Shown piece by piece: positions 46,257 to 63,634 of a stretch of 64,000 nt of DNA. This stretch comes from Rhizobium sp. BT04. GTDB lineage: Bacteria > Pseudomonadota > Alphaproteobacteria > Rhizobiales > Rhizobiaceae. The DNA lies in NCBI RefSeq assembly GCF_030053135.1, contig NZ_CP125652.1, forward strand, positions 124,001 to 188,000, read 5' to 3'. The translations under genes and the position numbers were made by a program. Under the pieces are notes generated by a model. The model saw only the letters and a program-made list of their open reading frames with translations. It had not been told where the DNA came from and made no database searches. Positions within the stretch are counted from its first letter, which is position 1; the number at the start of each line of letters is the position of its first letter.

Positions 46257-46559
46257 ATGATACTTCTGCAACCCCATGTGGCCCGGGCGGCCCGCGCCAT
46301 GCTCGGCGTAAGCCAGCGCGAGTTGGCCGACCTCGCCGGTGTCGCGCCGGGGACGGTTGTCAGCCTCGAAAAAGGCGGGATGGTCACCCACGAGTCGGAG
46401 GAGCGCGTGACGAGATACCTCCGAAAATGCGGCATCGTGCTGCTCGGAGAACCCGGGGAACCGCTGGACGGATTGCGCCTGTCGTCGCCGCCAGAAATGA
46501 GGCCTCGGAGGCGCGGACGGAGAAAGTCCTCCGGGGATATGTCCGAGAGCGACAAATGA
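46257..46559 (+). CDS. XRE-type HTH regulator 1
   Basis: The protein has 100 residues with an N-terminal HTH_3 domain: ARAARAMLGVSQRELADLAGVAPGTVVSLEKGG, followed by a short conserved tail (RYLRKCGIVLLGE) and a basic C-terminus. The family is common as element-encoded repressors. It overlaps the next HTH gene (ATGA). A weak ribosome site suggests low expression. Confidence 0.75.
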   Translation: MILLQPHVARAARAMLGVSQRELADLAGVAPGTVVSLEKGGMVTHESEERVTRYLRKCGIVLLGEPGEPLDGLRLSSPPEMRPRRRGRRKSSGDMSESDK

Positions 46560-46789
46560 CGCGGGTATCGGCGGCGGTTTTGCGGGCGGCGCGCGCCTAC
46601 ACGGACCTGAGCCAGGAAGCTCTGGCGAAAAGAGCCGGAATGGCGAAGCGAACGGTTTTTCGACGCGAGAATTTAGGGGCGCGGCAGGACATCATCCTGG
46701 AAAAGATATTGGCCGTCCTGCGGGAGGAGGGCGTGACACTGGTTTTCGACGACCACGGTGCGGTCCGCGGCTTGCAGTTTCGCCAATGA
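46556..46789 (+). CDS. XRE-type HTH regulator 2
   Basis: The protein has 77 residues and starts inside the stop of the upstream gene. It repeats the same HTH layout: VLRAARAYTDLSQEALAKRAGMAKRTVFRREN, then ILAVLREEGVTLVFDDHG. Tandem, coupled HTH genes suggest a heteromeric or duplicated switch. It faces the integrase operon (convergent). Confidence 0.72.
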   Translation: MTRVSAAVLRAARAYTDLSQEALAKRAGMAKRTVFRRENLGARQDIILEKILAVLREEGVTLVFDDHGAVRGLQFRQ

Positions 46790-46881
46790 TAATATCGCCC
46801 CCAGCGGAGCGGAAGGGGCTTTTTCCCGAGTTACAATCGACGCTTCGATCGATTTGGCACGCGCTGCGAGGATCGTTTGCC

Positions 46882-47544
46882 TCAATCGGACCTGCCTCGA
46901 ACCGCATTCATCAAGTGTGCCTCCCATTTCAGCAGGGCCTTCCTTTTCTCGCCTACGAAATCCCTGCAAAACTTCGGACGCTCTTGGTCCGTCAGGTTGC
47001 CGCTGCGGCCGAGGAACCTGACGATGGTCTCGGGCTCGACATTGAGCACACCGCTGGCCATTCGAACCCGTGCAGTCAGTTGAAGATCGTGGATTCGGAT
47101 GTCGGGCCATTCAAGAACCCGCCTGACTTTGCTGAACAATTTGGACGAGGCGTTCTCCTGCACCCGATTACTTGGATCGCGGGGGCTCTGGAAAATCCAA
47201 TCGCTGTCCGCGTCTTTCCGGAGATTGGCCGTTTCTTCAACGATACGCAGGACGAATGGCGTCAGAGGTACAACGTGCAAACTGTCTATCCGGGATCGAG
47301 ACGCCCAAGTCCCGTCTTTGAAACCAATCTCCGAGACCTTCATTCCGAGCACTTCGCCGATTGGTTGAACAGTCAGGGCCGCCAGCAGGACGCTGTTCGC
47401 CAAAGGCACCGAGACGCTTAACTGCGGGATGGAATCAGGGGACGAGAACGCATTCCAGATCACGCGCAATTGCTGGTCGGTTAAGGGCTTGCGCACAGAG
47501 TACGGGACCTTACTGTCATACCAACTCAGATCGAGTTTGCTCAT
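46882..47544 (-). CDS. Catalytically dead integrase-domain protein
   Basis: The protein has 220 residues from ATG 47544, which overlaps the integrase stop (ATGA). It is homologous to the C-terminal half of the adjacent integrase but the catalytic set is lost: Arg254 to Pro61 (TVQP), Lys281 to Arg85, Arg351 to Gln155 (HDLQ), His376 to Arg180, Tyr390 to Phe192; only the first His (152) is kept. The frame is open throughout with no stops, so it is probably kept for a non-catalytic role such as DNA binding, a heteromeric partner, or inhibition of the integrase. The integrase N-terminal domains are missing. Confidence 0.75.
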   Translation of the reverse strand: MSKLDLSWYDSKVPYSVRKPLTDQQLRVIWNAFSSPDSIPQLSVSVPLANSVLLAALTVQPIGEVLGMKVSEIGFKDGTWASRSRIDSLHVVPLTPFVLRIVEETANLRKDADSDWIFQSPRDPSNRVQENASSKLFSKVRRVLEWPDIRIHDLQLTARVRMASGVLNVEPETIVRFLGRSGNLTDQERPKFCRDFVGEKRKALLKWEAHLMNAVRGRSD

Positions 47545-48893
47545 CGCAAACTTCCTTCCGCGCCGGTCTCCGGCACCGCCCATCGTCCCGGGGACACCTG
47601 GCGCGCCTCCAGTCGCAGCGATCCGGAGTCGATTGCACCCTGCCGGAGCGTGAGGATGTCACGTAGGCGGGCCTCCCACTTGTCCAATGCCTCCTTCTTT
47701 TCATCGAAATATTCCCATCGGTTATAGACCGAGGTAACCCGCGCCGCGCCACCGGTATCGCTTAGGTGGTTCAGTACCTTGGAGAGGATGAACGGCAAGA
47801 CCCGCAAGGGCGGTTTGGCCATATGGGTGGTCGCGGTCCTCCTCTCGTCGTGGATGCGAATATCACCCCAGGATAGCGCTTTCTTTACCCTTCCGAATGC
47901 CCTGGTGGCGGCTTGCGTGGTCACAGAGATTTTCTTGTTTCTCCGACCCTGGAACACGGCGTCGCTTGAGGCGTCTTTGCGCAAGGCGATGGCGAGCTTA
48001 ATCAGATGGACTGCAAGCGGCGAGAGCGGCACCAGATGCTCAGCATTGTTCTTGGTGAGGTGGGGCGGGATGGTCCATACGGAGTTTTCGAGATCGAGAT
48101 CGGACACCCTCATCCGCAAAATTTCGCCAATGCGCTGGACGGTCACCATTGCGATTAGGATCGACAGGGCGACCGAATCCGAGACGGCAACCCCCGGTAC
48201 TTTGACCGGCGGGGTAAAGGCTTCCCAGATTGTGCGCAGCTGTTCGTCGCTTAGCACGACCTTTCGGCTTCCGGCTTCCGGGTAGAACACATAAACGCAT
48301 GGATTATTTGCGGTGTAATTGTTCCATATAGCGTAGCTGTACATGGCGTGGAGCGCCTGCTTGGCGCGGCGAGCCGCGCTGTCGGAAACTCTGTCCCTAA
48401 GCTCATCCACCAAGGTCTGGATAGTTTCTCGTTGGACACGGTCTATTAAGGTCTCGCCGAACGAAGGCTTTATGTGCTGTTCTACAGATGTCCGCTCGTT
48501 TTTGATCGTGGTGTCCTTTTTCCTACGGGCCTTGTGTTTGTGCCGGCCGGCCCAGCATGCTGCGATGTACTCGTCCGCCAAACGGGCAATGGTGCAGCCG
48601 CTTGCCGTCAGGGCGACCGGATTTGATATCAAGGGAGTGAGTGCCGAAGCACCGCGCAATTTTATCTCCATGCACTCCGCTCGGGCGCTGGCAAGGGATA
48701 TCTCCGAATAGTTTCCTAGATGAAAGCGCTTCTGCTTTCCGTTTACGCGGTGACGCATCGTCCACGTTTTCGCGCCCGACGGACTAACCCGCAACGCCAG
48801 CGACGACTTTCCGTCAGGATATTCTTTGGGCTTATTTGACGGTCGAACGCTGTCGCAGAACTTGACAGTCAGCTCATTTCGTTGCCGTGCCAT
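47541..48893 (-). CDS. Tyrosine-type integrase (P4-like)
   Basis: The protein has 450 residues. The N-terminal arm-binding domain (DUF4102-like: PDGKSSLALRVSPSGAKTW), core-binding domain (about 100-210) and catalytic domain are complete, with Arg254, Lys281, His348, Arg351 (HDER), His376 (VLNH) and nucleophile Tyr390 (VYNRWEY). It should integrate the element into tRNA-Trp and excise it with an AlpA-type helper. It lies about 0.9 kb from the right core. Downstream is a coupled, inactive paralogue. Confidence 0.93.
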   Translation of the reverse strand: MARQRNELTVKFCDSVRPSNKPKEYPDGKSSLALRVSPSGAKTWTMRHRVNGKQKRFHLGNYSEISLASARAECMEIKLRGASALTPLISNPVALTASGCTIARLADEYIAACWAGRHKHKARRKKDTTIKNERTSVEQHIKPSFGETLIDRVQRETIQTLVDELRDRVSDSAARRAKQALHAMYSYAIWNNYTANNPCVYVFYPEAGSRKVVLSDEQLRTIWEAFTPPVKVPGVAVSDSVALSILIAMVTVQRIGEILRMRVSDLDLENSVWTIPPHLTKNNAEHLVPLSPLAVHLIKLAIALRKDASSDAVFQGRRNKKISVTTQAATRAFGRVKKALSWGDIRIHDERRTATTHMAKPPLRVLPFILSKVLNHLSDTGGAARVTSVYNRWEYFDEKKEALDKWEARLRDILTLRQGAIDSGSLRLEARQVSPGRWAVPETGAEGSLR

Positions 48894-49238
48894 GGTGGTA
48901 GACCTCCGTTTTGGTGTGCTTGGAAGATCGCCAAAGCAAAGTGAAATATCAATAACCTATTGTTATTACATGTTTATTCTGAGTTTATTGAACTCGTCTG
49001 GCACGTGCTGACACACGATGCACTGCTCGGTGACACATCTTGATCACGGGAGCGGAAATGCCCCACGGAATTCATTCGCGCTTCGCTAATGCGTTTGTAC
49101 TAGGCGGACTGCGAAAACACCGGCGACTGGAAATAAAGTCGTTTCCTCAATGGCCTGAGTAATGCGCTGGGTGCCACCCGGTTGGTTCGAGCCGCAGCGG
49201 TCATTCCACGAGTGGCTGATCCGGTACGTCGTTGCCCA

Positions 49239-49469
49239 ATGCCGCAATCCCACCTGAGATTTCGCGGCCGCCGCGATCTGTTGTCACTGGGCGAGGGCTG
49301 GGCTAAAGCCAACTTGCCGCGCAAACCGCTACCGCCGCAAGGGTGGCTGGTCGTTACATCGGACGGCGTTTCAGTTCGCCGCGATCCGGCGCGCTTTGCG
49401 GCCCGGCTCTCCGAACCTGAGGCGAGAAAGCGGCGAAGAGCGGACGGATTGGTGGGCACGCCGTATTAA
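49239..49469 (+). CDS. Possible small hypothetical protein near the right end
   Basis: The region 48894-49550 between the integrase and right arm sites has no clear gene. This 76-residue frame contains one natural-looking piece (PPQGWLVVTSDGVSVRRDPARFAARL), but lacks a good ribosome site. It may be a gene fragment. The integrase promoter should lie in 48894-49010. Confidence 0.3.
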   Translation: MPQSHLRFRGRRDLLSLGEGWAKANLPRKPLPPQGWLVVTSDGVSVRRDPARFAARLSEPEARKRRRADGLVGTPY

Positions 49470-49550
49470 AGACCTCGCTGGCGATCCACGGCTGGCTCGC
49501 CGGGCACCGCGGGTGAGGGGACGACGGCGTTCGTTGCGACTCGAGATGTT

Positions 49551-49567
49551 GGTCACACTTAGGTCAC
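49551..49567 (+). other. Candidate integrase arm-type site, right end
   Basis: GGTCAC, ACTTA, GGTCAC, lying 250 bp inside the right core and in the same orientation as the pair at 14901-14917. Preceded by TT as the left pair is by AT; the spacers share A-Y-T. Confidence 0.6.
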
Positions 49568-49724
49568 GGCAGGCGGGACCTGTGTGGCACGGCGTGAATT
49601 AGGATGACCAACCAAGCCACTGGAACGACGGCACAAAGCCCGCGCGGCCCCGCCTACGCGGCCTTTCGGCTCCCGGTGGTCGTCTACGCCGTGTGGAGCG
49701 GCCCGAAAAAAGGGGAAAAACCCA

Positions 49725-49753
49725 CTTGCCAAGGCAGCGCGAGGGTCTTAAAG
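49725..49753 (+). promoter_or_regulatory. Element-borne promoter for tRNA-Trp
   Basis: CTTGCC (49725-49730), 17-bp spacer, TTAAAG (49748-49753), then GGGA, ending 65 bp before the tRNA at 49818. Box sequence, spacer length and distance equal those of the original promoter at 14683-14711, while spacer and leader are largely different. It should drive the intact tRNA-Trp. Confidence 0.6.
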
Positions 49754-49817
49754 GGACTGCAAAGCTTGCGGATTTGCTTCGACGCCCCCCGCGGCGGAGC
49801 GGGTTTTACAGGTTAAT

Positions 49818-49893
<76 letters not shown>

Positions 49894-49986
49894 TTTTCCT
49901 TGATGCGGGACAGCGCGGACATGCTCGCGGCATTCCGGCCGAGGGATTATGGGTGGTAACTAATTTCGTTAAACTTCGGTTTCCCT

Positions 49987-50015
49987 CTTGTGTATTCGGA
50001 AATCGGTGTTTATTT
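49987..50015 (+). promoter_or_regulatory. Candidate secE-nusG promoter
   Basis: CTTGTG (49987-49992), 17-bp spacer, TTATTT (50010-50015), 72 bp before secE. A fair match to CTTGAC-N17-CTATAT. Confidence 0.4.
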
Positions 50016-50087
50016 AGGGTTCAACAGACACGCGGTGCGTGGGGCTGATAGTTTCAGCTTTACGCGCCGTAATTGCGTGGGCAGTCG

Positions 50088-50288
50088 ATGGCATCCAAAT
50101 CCAATCCGTTTGCGTTTCTGCAGCAGGTTCGCTCCGAGACGTCGAAAGTTACATGGCCGTCGCGCCGCGAGACGATGATCTCGACGGTTATGGTGCTTGT
50201 GATGGTGGTTTTCGCTGCGCTGTTTTTCTTTGCCGCTGACCAGCTGATCGGCTGGGCTCTGAGCTTCGTGCTGAATACCGGCAATTGA
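50088..50288 (+). CDS. secE: Preprotein translocase subunit SecE
   Basis: The protein has 66 residues, the short single-TM form of SecE: FAFLQQVRSETSKVTWPSRRET followed by a TM (STVMVLVMVVFAALFFF). It stabilises SecY in the translocon. ATG 50088 gives the family start MASKSNPF; a frame from 50073 adds five residues. It precedes nusG, the universal order. Confidence 0.95.
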   Translation: MASKSNPFAFLQQVRSETSKVTWPSRRETMISTVMVLVMVVFAALFFFAADQLIGWALSFVLNTGN

Positions 50289-50305
50289 TACGGGTGGAGA
50301 TGAAA

Positions 50306-50836
50306 ATGGCGGCACGTTGGTACATCGTCCACGCATATTCAAATTTTGAGAAGAAGGTCGCTGAAGACATCGAGAACAAGGCTCGCCAGAAGGGGCTTGA
50401 GCACCTGTTCGAGAAGATCCTCGTGCCGACCGAAAAGGTGGTGGAAGTGCGTCGCGGCCGCAAGGTCGATTCCGAGCGCAAGTTCTTCCCGGGCTATGTC
50501 ATGGTTCGCGCCAATCTGACGGATGAAGCCTATCACCTGATCAAGAATACGCCGAAGGTTACGGGTTTCCTCGGTTCCGACAATAAGCCGGTTCCGATTC
50601 CGGATTATGAAGCCGAGCGCATTCTCGGTCAGGTCCAGGAAGGTGTCGAGCGGCCGAAGGCCTCCATTACCTTCGAGATCGGCGAGCAGGTTCGCGTTTC
50701 GGATGGCCCGTTCGCTTCGTTCAACGGCACGGTTCAGGATGTGGACGAAGAGCGTTCACGCCTGAAGGTCGAAGTGTCGATCTTCGGCCGCGCAACGCCG
50801 GTCGAGTTGGAATACGCTCAGGTCGAGAAGGTCTGA
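50306..50836 (+). CDS. nusG: Transcription elongation/antitermination factor NusG
   Basis: The protein has 176 residues from ATG 50306 (GGAG 6 bp upstream; the frame is open to 50285). The NGN domain begins AARWYIVHAYSNFEKKVAEDIE and the KOW domain reads EQVRVSDGPFASFNGTVQDVD. It binds RNA polymerase and couples transcription with ribosomes or Rho. The gap of 176 bp to rplK probably holds the L11 operon promoter. Confidence 0.96.
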   Translation: MAARWYIVHAYSNFEKKVAEDIENKARQKGLEHLFEKILVPTEKVVEVRRGRKVDSERKFFPGYVMVRANLTDEAYHLIKNTPKVTGFLGSDNKPVPIPDYEAERILGQVQEGVERPKASITFEIGEQVRVSDGPFASFNGTVQDVDEERSRLKVEVSIFGRATPVELEYAQVEKV

Positions 50837-51012
50837 TTGCAGAGATTGGAAGCTGGCCCTTGCGGCCTGTTTCCCGCGGACCTTGTCCGCACCCGCGTGG
50901 AAGGTGAGGGGTCTTAGCCGGACCCTAATGATCCGCACCACGCAACCGCAGCCGCCGGAGAGATCCGGCATCACGGGCCGGGCGACCGGTCGTTCATGAA
51001 AGGCAGAGAGAT

Positions 51013-51444
51013 ATGGCTAAGAAAGTTGCAGGCCAGCTCAAGCTTCAGGTCAAGGCAGGATCGGCAAACCCGTCCCCGCCGATTGGTCCGGCGCTTGGTC
51101 AGCGTGGCATTAACATCATGGAATTCTGCAAGGCGTTCAATGCCGCCACGCAGGAAATGGAAAAGGGTATGCCGATCCCGGTCGTCATCACCTATTACCA
51201 GGACAAGTCCTTCACCTTCGCGATGAAGCAGCCTCCGGTCAGCTACTGGCTGAAGAAGGAAGCGAAGATCACGTCCGGTTCCAAGACGCCTGGCAAGGGC
51301 GCCAAGGCCGGCTCCCTCACCAAGGCTCAGATCAAGACGATCGCAGAAGCCAAGATGAAGGATCTGAACGCAGCGGATATCGAAGGTGCAATGGCGATGA
51401 TCGAGGGCTCTGCCCGCGCCATGGGCCTGGAAGTGGTGGGTTAA
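51013..51444 (+). CDS. rplK: 50S ribosomal protein L11
   Basis: The protein has 143 residues and full length: [30 protein letters not shown] and ending MGLEVVG. It binds the GTPase-associated region of 23S rRNA. GGCAGAGAGAT lies before the ATG. It lies 4 bp upstream of rplA. Confidence 0.97.
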   Translation: MAKKVAGQLKLQVKAGSANPSPPIGPALGQRGINIMEFCKAFNAATQEMEKGMPIPVVITYYQDKSFTFAMKQPPVSYWLKKEAKITSGSKTPGKGAKAGSLTKAQIKTIAEAKMKDLNAADIEGAMAMIEGSARAMGLEVVG

Positions 51445-51448
51445 GATC

Positions 51449-52150
51449 ATGGCAGGTAAGCGCACGCAGAAGATCAACGAAGGTGTTGATCCCACCAAGC
51501 TCTACGCTCTGAGCCTGGCCATCGGCATGGTCAAGGAACGGGCTGTGGCCAAGTTCGACGAAACCATCGAAGTCTCGATGAACCTCGGTGTCGACCCGCG
51601 CCATGCGGACCAGATGGTTCGCGGCGTCGTCAACCTGCCGAACGGCACGGGCCGTACGGTTCGCGTTGCGGTCTTTGCTCGTGGCGCCAAGGCTGACGAA
51701 GCCAAGGCCGCCGGTGCCGATGTCGTCGGCGCCGAAGACCTCGTCGAGATCGTCCAGGGCGGCAAGATCGAATTCGATCGCTGCATCGCCACCCCCGACA
51801 TGATGCCGCTCGTCGGCCGTCTCGGTAAGGTGCTCGGCCCGCGCGGCATGATGCCGAACCCGAAGGTCGGCACCGTCACCATGGACGTCGCCGGAGCCGT
51901 CAAGGCTTCCAAGGGCGGCGCCGTCGAGTTCCGCGTCGAGAAGGCTGGCATCGTCCATGCCGGCATCGGCAAGGCCTCTTTCGACGCCAAGGCTCTGGAA
52001 GAAAACATCCGCGCTTTCGCTGACGCCGTCATCAAGGCGAAGCCGGCTGGCGCCAAGGGCAACTACGTCAAGCGCGTGGCGATTTCCTCGACCATGGGCC
52101 CGGGCGTCAAGATCGAAGTCGGCTCGGTCACCGCGGCTCCGACTGCATAA
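51449..52150 (+). CDS. rplA: 50S ribosomal protein L1
   Basis: The protein has 233 residues with family marks [21 protein letters not shown] and [17 protein letters not shown]. It forms the L1 stalk; in many bacteria L1 represses its own operon by binding the mRNA leader. Confidence 0.97.
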   Translation: MAGKRTQKINEGVDPTKLYALSLAIGMVKERAVAKFDETIEVSMNLGVDPRHADQMVRGVVNLPNGTGRTVRVAVFARGAKADEAKAAGADVVGAEDLVEIVQGGKIEFDRCIATPDMMPLVGRLGKVLGPRGMMPNPKVGTVTMDVAGAVKASKGGAVEFRVEKAGIVHAGIGKASFDAKALEENIRAFADAVIKAKPAGAKGNYVKRVAISSTMGPGVKIEVGSVTAAPTA

Positions 52151-52156
52151 GTTATG

Positions 52157-52229
52157 GCCGGGCTTTAAAGCCCGGCGACTGAATTTCCGGCCTCGCAAGG
52201 GGCCGGAATATTCCGGAGAAATCCGGAAT
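52157..52229 (+). promoter_or_regulatory. Structured leader of the rplJ-rplL transcript
   Basis: Three perfect stems follow rplA: GCCGGGCTTTAAAGCCCGGC (52157-52176), TTCCGGCC/GGCCGGAA with an 8-nt loop (52185-52208) and ATTCCGGA-GAAA-TCCGGAAT (52210-52229). The 329-nt gap before rplJ is the usual place for the L10(L12) autoregulatory leader. None has a T tract, so regulation or RNA processing rather than termination is likely. Confidence 0.65.
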
Positions 52230-52479
52230 CCTGTCCGAGATTGCAGGTGGTTTTCCCTTAATCACTTTGGCCTGCATGAGACGGGTAAGACCCGAATTGC
52301 ATGAAGTTCGCTTCTCGTAACTCGGTTCGAGCCTTGGATGCCTTGTGCCTCTTTAGCCTTGATTGGCGCGGAGCGCGGGGGGACAGGATCCTCAAGCGTC
52401 GCTTGGGATCTCACATGATCCCAGGAGGCAAAGGCAACCCGGCAGGCCCGTTTTCGGTCCTGCCAACTGGAGATAGGCA

Positions 52480-52998
52480 GTGGAAAGAGCGGAAAAACGC
52501 GAATTCGTCACGGAACTGAACGAAGTCTTCAAGGCTTCGGGCTCGGTTGTCGTGGCCCACTATGCTGGTGCCACAGTCGCGCAGATGAACGATTTTCGTT
52601 CGAAGATGCGTGCAGCTGGCGGTACCGTCAAAGTCGCGAAGAACCGCCTGGCCAAAATTGCCCTTCAGGGTACGGAAGCGGAAGGGATTACCAATCTCTT
52701 CAAAGGTCAGACGCTGATTGCATACAGCAATGACCCGATCACCGCTCCGAAGGTCGTCATGGATTTCGCCAAGACCAATGACAAGATCATTGTTCTGGGC
52801 GGTGCCATGGGAACAACCACGCTCAACGCCGAAGCAGTCAAGTCGCTTGCGACCCTGCCTTCGCTCGACGAGCTGCGTGCGAAGCTGCTGGGCATGATCC
52901 AGACACCGGCTACCCGCATCGCTGGGGTTGTTGCAGCACCGGCAAGCCAGCTTGCGCGTGTGTTCGCGGCCTACGCCAAGAAGGACGAAGCCGCTTAA
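52480..52998 (+). CDS. rplJ: 50S ribosomal protein L10
   Basis: The protein has 172 residues, GTG start with GGAG 9 bp upstream giving [17 protein letters not shown]. It anchors the L7/L12 dimers to the ribosome and, with L12, represses its own mRNA. Length and C-terminus ([14 protein letters not shown]) are normal. Confidence 0.97.
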   Translation: MERAEKREFVTELNEVFKASGSVVVAHYAGATVAQMNDFRSKMRAAGGTVKVAKNRLAKIALQGTEAEGITNLFKGQTLIAYSNDPITAPKVVMDFAKTNDKIIVLGGAMGTTTLNAEAVKSLATLPSLDELRAKLLGMIQTPATRIAGVVAAPASQLARVFAAYAKKDEAA

Positions 52999-53056
52999 GG
53001 CGGTTTTTCGCTGTTTATAATCAACCGGTTCGAACCGAACAAAAGGAACTAGTAAA

Positions 53057-53434
<378 letters not shown>

Positions 53435-53449
53435 TCTTGAATTGCTTTT

Positions 53450-53532
53450 GGGAGGCAGTCTCGACTGCCTCCCATTTGCCGTTTTTCTGAACGAATTACC
53501 CAAAAGCCGCGTCAAACCGGCTTTTGGGTAAT
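53450..53532 (+). terminator. Two strong hairpins between rplL and rpoB
   Basis: Stem 1: GGGAGGCAGTC-TC-GACTGCCTCCC (53450-53473), followed by ATTTGCCGTTTTT, resembling an attenuator. Stem 2: ATTACCCAAAAGCCG (53495-53509), 8-nt loop, CGGCTTTTGGGTAAT (53518-53532), a perfect 15-bp stem like an RNase III processing site. In other bacteria partial termination and processing between rplL and rpoB lower polymerase output relative to ribosomal proteins. Confidence 0.75.
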
Positions 53533-53695
53533 GGGTTCTTCAAAAGGATAGTCTCTCGCCGAGGGCAGCACAGCAATCCGAGCTGAGCGTTTTCGGGAGT
53601 CGGACGAGATTGAACTACCCATTGATTGACGGGATCGACTGGCCATCGGTTCCCGTCCGTTGCAGGCCCGGGTGCAAGATTTTGAAGGAGCGACG

Positions 53696-57835
<4,140 letters not shown>

Positions 57836-57846
57836 GCACTTGATAG

Positions 57847-57874
57847 GGCGTGCGCTGCCAATGCGGCGCACGCC
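57847..57874 (+). other. Hairpin between rpoB and rpoC
   Basis: GGCGTGCGC, 10-nt loop, GCGCACGCC, starting 11 bp after the rpoB stop. No T tract follows, so it more likely affects mRNA processing than termination. Confidence 0.5.
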
Positions 57875-58025
57875 GGTCCCGCCGGGCGCCGTATCCATGT
57901 CGGCCCGGGAGGGAAGTTTCGCCGCATCTTGCGGTTATTCTCGTTTAAGCGAGGGAGGCGGCTCCCGGGAAATTGCCGCCGACCATCGCATTTTGAGGGC
58001 GCTTTAGCCCATGAAGGAGACAGGC

Positions 58026-62234
<4,209 letters not shown>

Positions 62235-62270
62235 TCCGCGGCTGAAGCCCGCGAATAAAACGCCAATTGA

Positions 62271-62306
62271 AAAACCGCCCGGAGCGATCCGGGCGGTTTT
62301 TGTTTT
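62271..62306 (+). terminator. Rho-independent terminator of the rpoBC operon
   Basis: AAAACCGCCCGG, loop AGCGAT, CCGGGCGGTTTT, then TGTTTTT. A perfect 12-bp stem and T-rich tail, 36 bp after the rpoC stop. Confidence 0.95.
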
Positions 62307-62394
62307 TGGTCTGATCTGATTGGTCTGGGGGAGGGAAGGCGGCTCGTTCCGCTTAGGCTGCATTGGCGACCGGCAGCGCGAGCGGCGGCCTCCT

Positions 62395-62688
62395 TCAGTT
62401 GAAGCGGATGATCGCAACCTCGCCGTCGACGGCGCCCTGGTAGGCGGAGGCGTGCGGCTCTTCGGCGGGCACTTCGGTCAGCATGCCGATCTGGTCGAGA
62501 TCGGCTTCGATGAAGCCTTCCTCGGCAAGCGCGTTCAAGGCCTCGCGGACGGCCGTGTCGTCGTCGGGCGCTTTCAGCATGATGTGCAGGTCGATGCCTT
62601 CGCTGGCGTCGGACTCGTAGCCCTTGCCGATGATGATGAAGATCATCGGCCCGTCGAAATTATTGTCGTTATCAGGTGTCGTAATCAT
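62395..62688 (-). CDS. Small conserved rhizobial protein between rpoC and rpsL
   Basis: The protein has 97 residues, acidic: ITTPDNDNNFDGPMIFIIIGKG, then DLHIMLKAPDDDTAVREALNALAEEG and EEPHASAYQGAVDGEVAIIRF. No TM segment and no DNA-binding motif. Codon use fits a native gene. It stands alone on the opposite strand. Function unknown. Confidence 0.6.
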   Translation of the reverse strand: MITTPDNDNNFDGPMIFIIIGKGYESDASEGIDLHIMLKAPDDDTAVREALNALAEEGFIEADLDQIGMLTEVPAEEPHASAYQGAVDGEVAIIRFN

Positions 62689-63186
62689 CGCCTGTCCTTC
62701 GGCTCTTTAACGATTCGGTCGCCCGAATCCCGCTGTGAGGGCCGCACGCCGCAATTGCTGATTCCTTAACTGCTTTTGCCGCAATGCCCAAGTTTTTATC
62801 TTGGTGCACGGCCGCCATTTCGTCTAGAAGGATGAAATCAGGGCCTCAGGCCCTGAGATCAAGGCGATACGGCGAGTTTATTTCTTAACCGGCCTTGACG
62901 AGACAGGTGGAAACCAGTAGTACCCCGGCCATCAGATCCCATGTGAGGCTTGGCTGTTCGGGGCGACGCGCCCTGAAGTTCACCTCAAACAAGGTTCTAA
63001 ACGCACGTTGAAGTCATGATGCTGCACGCACGACGCATATTTTATGTGTCCTCTGCTCCTTGTGGTCCATCTGCGGAAGCGGATCGGGCCATATTTTGCG
63101 CATTGACGGAAAACGTACGTCACTGCCGGAGACGGCGCGAGTTCAAGCCCGCAAGGGTACTGAGATAAAACGTAAGGGATGGTTGA
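62689..63186. promoter_or_regulatory. Upstream region of the str operon
   Basis: About 500 bp without a gene. It holds a perfect palindrome TCAGGGCCT-C-AGGCCCTGA at 62838-62856. The promoter of rpsL-rpsG-fusA should lie in the last 200 bp, but no clear CTTGAC-N17-CTATAT match stands out. Confidence 0.45.
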
Positions 63187-63558
63187 ATGCCTACCGTAAA
63201 CCAGCTGATCCGCAAGCCTCGCCAGGCGAACGTAAAGCGTAACAAGGTTCCCGCACTCCAGGAGAACCCGCAGAAGCGCGGCGTTTGCACGCGCGTCTAC
63301 ACGACGACGCCGAAGAAGCCGAACTCGGCTCTGCGTAAGGTCGCAAAGATCCGCCTGACCAACGGCTTCGAAGTCATTGGTTACATCCCCGGCGAAGGTC
63401 ACAACCTTCAGGAACACTCCGTCGTCATGATCCGTGGCGGCCGCGTCAAGGACCTTCCGGGTGTCCGTTATCACATCATCCGCGGCGTTCTCGATACTCA
63501 GGGTGTCAAGAACCGCAAGCAGCGCCGCTCCAAGTACGGCGCGAAGCGTCCGAAGTAA
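63187..63558 (+). CDS. rpsL: 30S ribosomal protein S12
   Basis: The protein has 123 residues of normal length: [12 protein letters not shown], the [13 protein letters not shown] loop and [13 protein letters not shown]. The lysines at which streptomycin-resistance changes occur are wild type. It is the first gene of the str operon. Confidence 0.98.
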   Translation: MPTVNQLIRKPRQANVKRNKVPALQENPQKRGVCTRVYTTTPKKPNSALRKVAKIRLTNGFEVIGYIPGEGHNLQEHSVVMIRGGRVKDLPGVRYHIIRGVLDTQGVKNRKQRRSKYGAKRPK

Positions 63559-63634
63559 TTCGGTTTTGAATAATCCGGCGCTGCGCGAGGTCCTCCGCGT
63601 CATGAAGCGCCTTAACGGTTGAAGAGACAAAAGT

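Noticed and set aside
49788-49807. Terminator-like hairpin (CCCGC, loop, GCGGG, TTTT) 11 bp before tRNA-Trp
   Set aside because: The stem has only 5 bp and lies between the proposed tRNA promoter and the tRNA, so efficient termination would abolish the only intact tRNA-Trp of the locus.
49604-49816. 70-codon rightward frame just before tRNA-Trp
   Set aside because: It covers the tRNA promoter region, has no ribosome site and no protein-like features.
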